DNA from: Streptomyces dioscori
GTDB lineage: Bacteria > Actinomycetota > Actinomycetes > Streptomycetales > Streptomycetaceae
NCBI RefSeq assembly: GCF_003024195.1
Contig: NZ_KZ679060.1
Span: 1 to 64,000 of the forward strand
Reading direction: 5' to 3'
Length of the DNA: 64,000 nucleotides
Program-made: the position numbers and the translations under genes
Notes under the pieces: generated by a model
The model's input: the letters and a program-made list of their open reading frames with translations, nothing else
Told to the model about the DNA's origin: nothing
Databases searched by the model: none
Shown here: piece by piece, positions 36,718 through 46,901 of the stretch
How the letters are laid out: each line of letters opens with the position of its first letter
Position numbering within the stretch: the first letter of the stretch is position 1

Positions 36718-38444
36718 CGGTTCCGGTCAGCTATGCCCGGCCTGAGCAATTGGGAGACTACAAGGCACACCCATTGGGTGATGGCGGCCAGGGCGCGGTC
36801 TACGGGGTGCCCGTTCCGCCGGGAAGGTTCGCGGGCGAGTCCCTCGTCTACAAGGAGTTTTCGAAACCGCGAGAGACCGACAGCGACGTTCTCTACGACA
36901 TGATCGTCTTCCGTGAAGAACTCAGCCGGTCCCACCGGCACGACTGGGCCTTCCTGGACGAGCGGTTGACCTGGCCGCTCGCGATGATCTATACGGGCAG
37001 CCGGCCGACCCAGTTAAAACCGTCGCTCAACCCCGGTATGCAGGTGCTTGGCTTCCTGATGCCCCGGCTCAAGCCGGAGTACCAGTTCAGCAGTATGGTG
37101 CTGGGCGGTTCGAAGGCGCAGGAAATGGCGTTCTTGCTCAACGAGGACGCGTTCGCCCAGCGGATCGAGCTGCCTTTTGTCAGCGACGAGAACCGGCTCT
37201 GCCTGCTCTCCGACCTTGCAGCGACACTGATCCGTCTGCACCGGCACGGCGTGACCGTCGGTGACCTTTCGCCGAAGAACATCCTGTTTACGCTCGTCCC
37301 GACGCCCACGTGCCTGCTCATCGACTGCGACTCGATGCGTCTCAGGGGCAGGGACGTACAGAAGCAGGTCGAGACGGGCGACTGGGAGGTGCCGGAGGCC
37401 GCGAAGGCCACGACCGCCTCGGATTTGTTCAAGTTCGGGCTGATCGCGACCAGGCTCTTCAACCGGCACCAGACCAGTACGGATCTCGGCGGTCTGCGCG
37501 GCATCGCGACCGATCTGGTGCATCTTGCGGAGCGCAGCGTGGACTTGGACCTGCGTACCCGGCCCTCGCCGGAGGAGTGGCTCCGGGCACTGGAACAGGC
37601 CCGGAGCCAGCAGAGGCAGAAGGTTCGGCTGACGCAGTCGAACCCGCATCTGAACGCCTGGATCCAGGCGCAGTCACCCGTCCGGCCCGCGCCGCCCGTC
37701 GGGCAGCAGCTCCCGCAACAGCCGAGGTCCCGGCCACAGTCCTCGCGCGGGCCCACCGCACCGCAGCCCACCCCGGCTCGGATTGTGGCGGCACCGTCCA
37801 CTCCGACGCGGCCGACACCGTCGAATCCGACGTACTCACGGGTCGGACGTGCGGTGACCATGTTGCTGGTGGTATTCGTCATCATGTTCGTCATTGGCCT
37901 GCTGCTCGGGATGACCTCGGGCGGCTCGACCAACGGGTCGTCGTCGACGGTGGACTCGACCGTCAAGAGCGACACCGGCCCCGGCGGTCCGTCGCGAGCC
38001 GCCGATGTCCCGGGACGGGCCGAGGCGCCCGGCGCGAGCGTCGACTACTCCCAGGTCGCCGACGAGCCGGCGGCGGACGAGGTGGCCACCCTGTTCGCCC
38101 GCTTCTACGGGGCTGTCAACGAACGAGACTACGACAGGGCCATGACGTACTACGACCCCGCGTCGAATGTGGTCGACACCGGCTCCGCCGCGAGCCGCGA
38201 GGAGTGGACGCATGCCATGAGTACGACCGAGGAGACGGACATCGCCCTCAGGGCGCTGTCCGTCTCCGGCCCGTACACCCTCGCCACGGTGAACTTCACC
38301 AGCCACCAGGACGTCGGCTATGGGCCCGTTTCGAACCCCAAGGACACCTGCGACGAATGGACGGTGACCTACCACCTGACCCATACGAAGGGGTACCGCA
38401 TCCTCAAGGCACCCAGAGAGGAGGTGAGTTATGCCTCCTGCTGA
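36714..38444 (+). CDS. Membrane-anchored TerY-P-type protein kinase with outer NTF2-like domain
   Basis: 576 residues. The N-terminal kinase-like domain has a Gly loop LGDGGQGAVY (21-30), ATP Lys in LVYKEF (K47), catalytic loop VGDLSPKN (about 181-188) and DCD in place of DFG (about 202-205), so catalysis is plausible. It belongs to the divergent kinases of TerY triads rather than to the PASTA type. After a Pro/Gln-rich linker, one membrane helix (MLLVVFVIMFVIGLLLG, about 380-400) leads to a C-terminal SnoaL/NTF2-like domain (FARFYGAVNERDYDRAMTYY) that should lie outside. Codon 101 is TTA (37014-37016), implying bldA control. ATG 36714 overlaps the phosphatase stop and follows GGAGG. Confidence 0.85.
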   Translation: MTVPVSYARPEQLGDYKAHPLGDGGQGAVYGVPVPPGRFAGESLVYKEFSKPRETDSDVLYDMIVFREELSRSHRHDWAFLDERLTWPLAMIYTGSRPTQLKPSLNPGMQVLGFLMPRLKPEYQFSSMVLGGSKAQEMAFLLNEDAFAQRIELPFVSDENRLCLLSDLAATLIRLHRHGVTVGDLSPKNILFTLVPTPTCLLIDCDSMRLRGRDVQKQVETGDWEVPEAAKATTASDLFKFGLIATRLFNRHQTSTDLGGLRGIATDLVHLAERSVDLDLRTRPSPEEWLRALEQARSQQRQKVRLTQSNPHLNAWIQAQSPVRPAPPVGQQLPQQPRSRPQSSRGPTAPQPTPARIVAAPSTPTRPTPSNPTYSRVGRAVTMLLVVFVIMFVIGLLLGMTSGGSTNGSSSTVDSTVKSDTGPGGPSRAADVPGRAEAPGASVDYSQVADEPAADEVATLFARFYGAVNERDYDRAMTYYDPASNVVDTGSAASREEWTHAMSTTEETDIALRALSVSGPYTLATVNFTSHQDVGYGPVSNPKDTCDEWTVTYHLTHTKGYRILKAPREEVSYASC

Positions 38445-39987
38445 TGCTTCGCTCGCCTACTGGATCCTCCTGCTCCACGTAGAGGACCTCTCGGGACGGG
38501 CGGAAGCGGTGCAGATGGTTCTCCGGGAGAAGCTGCGCGAATACGTCCGAAAGGCGCTGGGGGACGCGCGCGTGCGGACCAGGGACTGTCAGGAGCGGGA
38601 CCGGGACACCGGACTCGCTGTTCTCGTCTCCTCCTCGGCGTCACCGCTACCCCTCCTGCGTGAGTTCGTCCGGTCGCTCTGCGACAGTCTGGGCGGTCAT
38701 GACGACGCGTTCCGGGAGACTCATCACCTCTCGGTACGACTGGGTGTGCATCACGGCATGGTCGCCGTCCACGGCCCGCACTGGTCGAGCCGGGCCATCA
38801 ATGAGCTGATCCGGCTCGTCGAGGGCACACCGGCGGAGCCCATGAGGGGTGGCTCCGGTCTGCTGCTCGTCCTCTCGAATGCCGTCCACCAGACCGTCGT
38901 GCTGGGCGGCCACTCGGGCATCCGCCCGTATGAGTACGGGCCTGTGCAGATCCCCGCCAGGGAGTCCGAGGACGGCAGTCTCGTCGCCTGGGCGACCGTT
39001 CCCCACCGAGGCGGTCCGCCGCGGTGGGCCACCCCTTCCCGAGATATACGGGACGAGTCGTCGCCCCGCACCGACCCCGGCGGCGATCTCGCCGAGTCCG
39101 AGGGGCAACCGGTTCCGGGGATCTCCGGCCCGATCATCCACCGGGACTTCCTTCTCGGCGCAGGCGGGCTGGGCAACGTGTACGCCGTGGTGCGTGAGGT
39201 GCCGGGGCTGTCCGGCCCGCTCGCGTACAAGGAGTACCACCGCCCGGATGTGCTCTCCCGGCCCGCCGTGCTGGAGGACATGGTCCGGTTCTTCCGGGAC
39301 CTGGCGCGGCGTTCGCCGGACGAGCACGCTTTCCTCGACTCCCGGCTGGTCTGGCCGTTGCAGATCGGCTACCGCGGGGGCAGCCCCGCCGGATACCTGA
39401 TGCGGCGGATTCCGGAGGAGTACACCCTGAAGAGACCGGTTCTGGGCGGGGCGCGATCACAGGACCTGAGTTTCCTGATGAACTCCGACAGTTACTCCGA
39501 ACACATTGGGCTGTTCGTCGACGACGAACAGCGCCTGAGGCTGCTCAAGGACCTGGCGGGCGTCCTGGGCGTGCTCCACGGCCACGGGATCGCGGTCGGT
39601 GACCTCTCGCCTATGAGCATCCTGTTCAGACTGGACGTCTGGCCGCGTTGTCTGCTCCTCGACTGCGACTCGATGCGGTTCGGAGGGCACTCCGCGCTGC
39701 CGCCGGCGGAGACAGCTGACTGGGAAGTTCCCGAGAGGGAGAAGGCCACGCGGGCGTCGGACGCGTACAAGTTCGGCCTGGTCGCGTTACGGCTGTTCAA
39801 CCGTGACCAGGTCAGCACGGACAGTGCCGCGCTCGCCCGGCACTCGGACACGCTGGAGCGGTTGGCCGTGCGCAGCCTGTCCACACGACCGCGTGACCGC
39901 CCGGCGCTGGCACAGTGGATACTCCCGATCGAGCAGGCGCTGGCCGGATGCAAGCCGGACTTCACGATGGTTTCCGAGGTGATCTGA
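38431..39987 (+). CDS. Degenerate cyclase domain fused to kinase-like domain
   Basis: 518 residues. Residues 8-190 are homologous to the first gene of the operon (AYWILLLHVEDLS against SYWIVLLDIEDFS) but the first metal Asp is His (H16) and GDG is replaced by DTG, so nucleotide cyclisation is unlikely. Residues about 240-518 are a kinase-like domain close to the preceding gene: LGAGGLGNVY, Lys in LAYKEYH, VGDLSPMS where the Mg-binding Asn is Ser, and DCD. It may be a pseudokinase or weak kinase that reads out the cyclase homologue. Codon 453 is TTA (39787-39789). The start overlaps the previous gene by 14 nt and has GGAGGTGAG upstream. Last gene of the operon. Confidence 0.8.
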   Translation: MPPADASLAYWILLLHVEDLSGRAEAVQMVLREKLREYVRKALGDARVRTRDCQERDRDTGLAVLVSSSASPLPLLREFVRSLCDSLGGHDDAFRETHHLSVRLGVHHGMVAVHGPHWSSRAINELIRLVEGTPAEPMRGGSGLLLVLSNAVHQTVVLGGHSGIRPYEYGPVQIPARESEDGSLVAWATVPHRGGPPRWATPSRDIRDESSPRTDPGGDLAESEGQPVPGISGPIIHRDFLLGAGGLGNVYAVVREVPGLSGPLAYKEYHRPDVLSRPAVLEDMVRFFRDLARRSPDEHAFLDSRLVWPLQIGYRGGSPAGYLMRRIPEEYTLKRPVLGGARSQDLSFLMNSDSYSEHIGLFVDDEQRLRLLKDLAGVLGVLHGHGIAVGDLSPMSILFRLDVWPRCLLLDCDSMRFGGHSALPPAETADWEVPEREKATRASDAYKFGLVALRLFNRDQVSTDSAALARHSDTLERLAVRSLSTRPRDRPALAQWILPIEQALAGCKPDFTMVSEVI

Positions 39988-40015
39988 CCCGAGGGGGAGG
40001 TCATACCGACTGTTC

Positions 40016-40696
40016 TCAGTCGCCGAATGCCTGTGCCTTCAGCTGGTCCACGGAGCGGATCAATAGTGACTGACGCCCCGTCACAATCCAACCTTGGCCG
40101 CGCCATTGCTCCAGTACTCGGCTGACCGTACGTCTGGAGCTGAGGATCAGGCCGGCCAGGTCATCCTGGGACAGGGGTAGCGCTATGCGTCTGCCGGTGC
40201 CGTCGGGCTCGCTGTACCCGCAGCGCTCGGCGAGGTCGAGGAGGAGTGCGGCCAGCCGGGTCGGGACGGGTTCGGTGATGCCGGTCCGCTGGAGATCGGC
40301 CTCGCGCAGCCGCTGAGAGAGCGTCTGCTGCAACGCCCCGGCGACCCGGACGTTCCCGTGGGCAATGGCGTGGAAACGTCGGGCCGGCAGGTGCAGCAAC
40401 TCGACCGATGTGGCAGTGTGCAGTGAGGCGGACCGGCGACGCCTCTCCAACCCGGCCTGCTCGCCCAGTAGTTCGCCGGGGCCGCGCAGGGCGAGCAGGG
40501 CACGGTAGCCGGCGTGCGACTGGGCGACAACCTTGACCCAGCCGTTCAGCAGTACGACCAAGTGGTCGGTTTCCTCGCCCTGGGCCAAGAACTGCTCATC
40601 GGCGGGGAGCGAAGTGTGGATCGCCGCGCGGCGCAGCGCGTCCTGGTCCGAGGGCTCCAGTACCTCCCAGAAAGTGGTGGTGCGGCGGAGTGTCAC
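40016..40696 (-). CDS. Crp/Fnr-type regulator with cyclic-nucleotide pocket
   Basis: 226 residues: N-terminal cNMP-binding barrel and C-terminal winged helix (LSQDDLAGLILSSRRTVSRVL). The phosphate-binding cassette is well kept (GPGELLGEQAG and RSASLHT, with the key Arg), so binding a cyclic nucleotide is plausible. It starts 5 nt after the stop of the PycTM-like gene; both are read convergently to the island operon, with 28 nt between this stop and that of the cyclase-kinase fusion. Likely target: the island promoters or its own. GTG 40696 is the natural start in MTLRRTTTFWEV. No FeS cysteine cluster, so it is not an Fnr. Confidence 0.9.
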   Translation of the reverse strand: MTLRRTTTFWEVLEPSDQDALRRAAIHTSLPADEQFLAQGEETDHLVVLLNGWVKVVAQSHAGYRALLALRGPGELLGEQAGLERRRRSASLHTATSVELLHLPARRFHAIAHGNVRVAGALQQTLSQRLREADLQRTGITEPVPTRLAALLLDLAERCGYSEPDGTGRRIALPLSQDDLAGLILSSRRTVSRVLEQWRGQGWIVTGRQSLLIRSVDQLKAQAFGD

Positions 40697-40701
40697 GGTC
40701 C

Positions 40702-41196
40702 TCAGCCCAGCAGCCACGCTAGAACGACAGACGCGGAGCCGGCGATGGCGAGCATCAGCGATTGCCGCACTCGTTGGTGCTTGACCCATACGACTTGGCT
40801 CATGGTCACCAGCTGACGGGTCAGGCTTTCCAGCGGCGATACCTGGCCCAGCCGTTCGGCGAGATGTTGAGGATCCCAGTGCCGGAGGTCGCCGAAGTAG
40901 ATGAAGTGGTTCTCTCTGTCGAGCCCGGGCTCGCTGCGTAGCCGTGGGCTGACCACGGACACCGCGGCCAGAGCGGCGAGTCCGAGCAGGGCCACGCCCA
41001 GCCAGAACAGGACCTTGGGCAGCGTGCTGTCCAGTTCTCCCAGCCTGTGTCCGGGACCGGATACGGCGATCAGCGCGCCCAGGGCCGCCGACTCCAGGGT
41101 GAGTGCGAATGCCGCCTTCGCGTCCACCTTTCCCGCCCAGTCGGTGAGAACTGTGTGGACCCGCCACGCGGTTTCCACCGGATCGGTCTCTGCCAT
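40702..41196 (-). CDS. Pycsar-type membrane effector (PycTM/DUF5706-like)
   Basis: 164 residues with three predicted membrane helices (about 28-46, 61-83 and 146-163). The pattern matches the Pycsar effector family: DWAGKVDAKAAFAL before helix 1, NHFIYFGDL between helices, and a helical segment ending in MSQVVWVKHQRVRQSL before the last helix. In characterised Pycsar systems such proteins disrupt the membrane when they bind cCMP or cUMP made by PycC. Here the Crp gene follows after 5 nt, and a cyclase-like gene opens the convergent operon. Start ATG 41196 follows a G-run. Family assignment is by motif recollection, not search. Confidence 0.82.
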   Translation of the reverse strand: MAETDPVETAWRVHTVLTDWAGKVDAKAAFALTLESAALGALIAVSGPGHRLGELDSTLPKVLFWLGVALLGLAALAAVSVVSPRLRSEPGLDRENHFIYFGDLRHWDPQHLAERLGQVSPLESLTRQLVTMSQVVWVKHQRVRQSLMLAIAGSASVVLAWLLG

Positions 41197-41290
41197 GGAG
41201 CCCCCCCGGCATCGGCTTTCCTGTACGACCGCGCAGGGGATGAGTATCGCACCGGGGGTCGTTGCCGGACCTGCTCTGTCATGAAGCGTG

Positions 41291-41848
41291 TCAGGCGTCC
41301 TCGGCCCATTCTCGCAGGGCGGCCTTGCTGGAGAAATCGGCGACGTTCTTGTCCAGCGGGTCGTCCGTGTACTGGTGGAAGCGCCACTTGGCCTGGATAC
41401 GGGGCTTGCCCGCCGTCACGTAGTCCGCGATCCAGAGGCCGTCACCGGCGTAGGACGTGTCGTCGACGTTCAACCAGTAGCTCCGGTTGCAATAGAGGAC
41501 GACCCTGTTGTTCGGGCGCAACTCCCTCACCTTGCGGATGAAGCGGTCCTTCTCGGCGTTGCTGGCGTGGGTTCCCTCGCCCGTCGTCTCCCAGTCGACG
41601 GCGAGGATGTCGCCGGCCTTCTCCGGGGCCTTGCTGACGAAGTACTCGGCCTGGGCCGTGAGGTTGCCGGGCCACAGGAAGTGGTAGAAACCCACCACGC
41701 AACCGGCGTCCCTGGCCCGCTTCGTCTGCGCGCTCAGCTTCGGGTTGACATAGGTCCGGCCTTCCGTGGCCTTGACGAAGACGAAGGACAGGCCCTCGGT
41801 GCTGTACGAGGACGACTGGTAGGCACTTACGTCGATGCCGCGCAGCAT
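41291..41848 (-). CDS. GH25-type muramidase (lysozyme) without signal peptide
   Basis: 185 residues, essentially one GH25 catalytic domain: GIDVSAYQ (D6), FVFVKATEG, VDWETTG (D85 and E87) and a C-terminal WRFHQYTD segment. GH25 enzymes cut the glycan strands of peptidoglycan. Unusually no signal peptide, membrane helix or cell-wall-binding domain is present; the ATG 41848 start with AAGGAG 7 nt upstream is clear, and in-frame upstream codons are not signal-like. It could be released on lysis, like a phage endolysin, or be exported by a non-classical route. It borders the signalling island and lies upstream of the PycTM gene in the same direction. Confidence 0.85.
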   Translation of the reverse strand: MLRGIDVSAYQSSSYSTEGLSFVFVKATEGRTYVNPKLSAQTKRARDAGCVVGFYHFLWPGNLTAQAEYFVSKAPEKAGDILAVDWETTGEGTHASNAEKDRFIRKVRELRPNNRVVLYCNRSYWLNVDDTSYAGDGLWIADYVTAGKPRIQAKWRFHQYTDDPLDKNVADFSSKAALREWAEDA

Positions 41849-42018
41849 GCGTGACTCCTTGGTGCTGGGGTGGCCGGAAACACGGACCGTGCTTCCTGGG
41901 GCCTGTGGGGGGGGCAATCTCCTTTGTGGTGCCCGCACTTGGCCCCTACTACCCTCATGCACGTCAGCGCCCTGAAGGCCGCGCCGGAGCGCGCGCCCCT
42001 ACGGCAGCCCCTGAGGCC

Positions 42019-43404
<1,386 letters not shown>

Positions 43405-43435
43405 GGGAACTCCTCAAAACGGGGTGGAACGGAAC

Positions 43436-43473
43436 GGGGTACCGCGCGCACCTTCCAGTGTGCGCGGTACCCC
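43436..43473 (-). terminator. Stem-loop between glyA and sdaA
   Basis: A 16-bp inverted repeat (43436-43451 and 43458-43473, one G-U pair, 6-nt loop) directly after the glyA stop. It could end glyA transcription or reduce read-through into sdaA. Confidence 0.75.
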
Positions 43474-43484
43474 GCGAAACGGAA

Positions 43485-44747
43485 CTACTTGCCCAGACCG
43501 GGGTACAGCGGGTGCTTTTCGGCCAGGGCGGTCACGCGGGCCTTGAGCGCCGCCGCGTCGAAGGTGGGCTTCAGGGTCTCGGCGATGACGTCCGCGACCT
43601 CGGTGAAGTCCTCGGCGGTGAAGCCGCGGGTCGCGAGCGCGGGCGTACCGATCCGCAGGCCCGAGGTGACCATCGGCGGCCGGGGGTCGTTCGGGACGGC
43701 GTTGCGGTTGACCGTGATGCCGACCTCGTGGAGGCGGTCCTCGGCCTGCTGTCCGTCCAGCTCGGACTCGCGCAGGTCGACCAGGATCAGGTGCACGTCG
43801 GTGCCGCCCGAGAGCACGTTCACGCCGGCCTCGCGGGCGTCGGCCGCCGTCAGCCGCTCGGCGAGGATGCGCGCGCCGTCGATCGTGCGCTGCTGGCGCT
43901 CCTTGAACTCCTCGGTGGCCGCGACCTTGAAGGAGACCGCCTTGGCCGCGATCACGTGCTCCAGGGGGCCGCCCTGGAAGCCGGGGAAGACGGACGAGTT
44001 CAGCTTCTTCGCGAAGGCCTTCTTGGCGAGGATGATCCCGCCGCGGGGCCCGCCGAGCGTCTTGTGGGTGGTGGAGGTGACCACGTCCGCGTACTCCACC
44101 GGGTTCGGGTGGAGGCCGGCCGCGACGAGGCCCGCGAAGTGCGCCATGTCGACCCACAGGTGGGCCTCGACCTCGTCCGCGATGCGGCGGAACTCGGCGA
44201 AGTCCAGCTGGCGGGGGTACGCCGACCAGCCCGCGATGATCACCTTGGGGCGGTGCTCCTTGGCGAGCCGCTCGACCTCGGCCATGTCGACCAGGCCGGC
44301 GTCGTCCACGTGGTACGCGACCACGTTGAACTGCTTGCCGGAGAAGTTCAGCCGCATCCCGTGGGTCAGGTGACCGCCGTGGGCGAGGTCCAGGCCGAGG
44401 ATGGTGTCGCCGGGCTGGGCCAGCGCGAAGAGCGCGGCCTGGTTGGCGGAGGCGCCCGAGTGCGGCTGCACGTTGGCGTACTCGGCGCCGAACAGCTCCT
44501 TGACCCGGTCGATGGCGATCTGCTCGGCGACGTCGACGTGCTCGCAGCCGCCGTAGTAGCGGCGGCCGGGGTAGCCCTCGGCGTACTTGTTGGTGAGGAC
44601 CGAGCCCTGGGCCTCCATGACCGCGACCGGGGCGAAGTTCTCCGAGGCGATCATCTCAAGGGTGGACTGCTGACGGTTCAGCTCGGCGTCGAGGGCGGCG
44701 GCGACGTCCGGGTCGAGTTCGTGCAGGGGCGTGTTCAGAAGCGACAT
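43485..44747 (-). CDS. glyA: Serine hydroxymethyltransferase
   Basis: Cytosolic PLP enzyme that interconverts serine and glycine with tetrahydrofolate. 420 residues, standard length. Recognisable segments are MLSLLNTPLHELDPDV at the start, IASENFAPVAV, GCEHVDVAE, and the PLP lysine in TSTTHKTLGGPRGG. It lies 30 nt after gcvH in the same direction, so gcvT-gcvH-glyA are probably co-transcribed from the glycine-riboswitch promoter, although the 127-nt gap before gcvH could hold another start. Confidence 0.97.
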   Translation of the reverse strand: MSLLNTPLHELDPDVAAALDAELNRQQSTLEMIASENFAPVAVMEAQGSVLTNKYAEGYPGRRYYGGCEHVDVAEQIAIDRVKELFGAEYANVQPHSGASANQAALFALAQPGDTILGLDLAHGGHLTHGMRLNFSGKQFNVVAYHVDDAGLVDMAEVERLAKEHRPKVIIAGWSAYPRQLDFAEFRRIADEVEAHLWVDMAHFAGLVAAGLHPNPVEYADVVTSTTHKTLGGPRGGIILAKKAFAKKLNSSVFPGFQGGPLEHVIAAKAVSFKVAATEEFKERQQRTIDGARILAERLTAADAREAGVNVLSGGTDVHLILVDLRESELDGQQAEDRLHEVGITVNRNAVPNDPRPPMVTSGLRIGTPALATRGFTAEDFTEVADVIAETLKPTFDAAALKARVTALAEKHPLYPGLGK

Positions 44748-44777
44748 CGGTCTGGGGTCCTTTGCGAGGAGCCGGAA

Positions 44778-45155
44778 TCAGGAGCCGGAGTATTCGGTGT
44801 ACTCGGCGGCGGAGAGCAGGTCCTTCGGCTCGTCCGTCACCCGTACCTTGAAGAGCCAGCCACCCTCGAAGGGAGCGGTGTTCACCAGCGCGGGGTCGTC
44901 CACGACATCCTGGTTGATCTCGCTGATCTCACCGGTGACGGGTGAGTACAGGTCGCTCACCGACTTGGTCGACTCCAGCTCGCCGCAGGTCTCGCCCGCG
45001 GTCACCGCGGCACCGACCTCGGGGAGCTGGACGTACACCACGTCGCCGAGCGCGTTGGCCGCGTGCTCCGTGATGCCGACCGTCGAGACGCCGTCATCGG
45101 CGCCCGACAGCCACTCGTGCTCCTTGCTGTAGCGCAGCTCTTGGGGGTTGCTCAT
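44778..45155 (-). CDS. gcvH: Glycine cleavage system H protein
   Basis: 125-residue lipoyl carrier of the glycine cleavage complex; it shuttles the aminomethyl group between P, T and L proteins. The lipoyl lysine lies in GELESTKSVSDLYSPVTGEI. Length and fold-typical Gly/Val turns are normal. Second gene of the gcvT-gcvH-glyA cluster; gcvP is not in this window. Confidence 0.97.
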   Translation of the reverse strand: MSNPQELRYSKEHEWLSGADDGVSTVGITEHAANALGDVVYVQLPEVGAAVTAGETCGELESTKSVSDLYSPVTGEISEINQDVVDDPALVNTAPFEGGWLFKVRVTDEPKDLLSAAEYTEYSGS

Positions 45156-45282
45156 GGCGTGAATTCTCCTGTACGCGGGTGAGTGCTGATGCAGGGGGAG
45201 TACGGGTGAGCTGGGCGGATGTGCCCAGGATCACGTGTGGCGCCTGCGGAGGGGCGTCACGTGCGGTGCTTGCGGACCAGTG

Positions 45283-46410
<1,128 letters not shown>

Positions 46411-46441
46411 CGGCGGGGCTCCCAAGGCATGACGGCGAGGT

Positions 46442-46682
46442 CGTTCCTCCCCATCTGTCATCGGAACCTGAGAGGTTCGCCGTGACCCGCCGCCGAAAAA
46501 CGGGGATCACTGACTTGCACCTTGGGTGGGGCCCACGCCCTGACGGTCAGGGGCGGCCCGCTTTTCAGATGTGCCTCGTCCGTGCGGTATCGGGGGCCTG
46601 AGAGATTCAAGGGAGGGACTTGCTCCTTCGGCGCCCGGGCACTCGTACACCTGCGTGTACATGTTCCCGGAACTCTCCCGCG
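46442..46682 (-). promoter_or_regulatory. Tandem glycine riboswitch upstream of gcvT
   Basis: On the minus strand the first aptamer starts CGGGAGAGTT, contains GGCGCCGAAGGAGCAAGT and closes with CTCTCAGGCC; the second keeps the conserved GGTGCAAGT and ends ACCTCTCAGGTTCCGATGACAG. This is the arrangement known for actinobacterial gcvT leaders. Glycine binding should switch on the cleavage operon when glycine is plentiful. Confidence 0.9.
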
Positions 46683-46901
46683 CGGATTCAAGCGGCCGGT
46701 ATGCAGTTGGCGGGCACATCATTGCACGCCCCCGGCTCCGGCAGGGGGCCGCGCGGTGTCCGGAGCGGTGGCCAGGGCGTTCACAGTGATCTGTGACGGG
46801 GCTGTGGCAGGACAAGAACAGAAACAGGGGGACCAGCGCATTACCTTCTCTTTACACTCGACGGAGATGGGTCTGCCGACCCCATGGGGAGGACGATCAG
46901 G

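Noticed and set aside
36989..37975. A 328-codon minus frame opposite the membrane kinase
   Set aside because: Ser/Arg-rich shadow with no domain; the kinase on the + strand has all catalytic motifs and an ATGA overlap with the phosphatase gene.
29584..41290. Integrase, transposase or attachment-site repeats that would mark the island as mobile
   Set aside because: I found no recombinase gene, tRNA gene or flanking direct repeat inside the window; island status rests on gene content and the AT-rich leader only.
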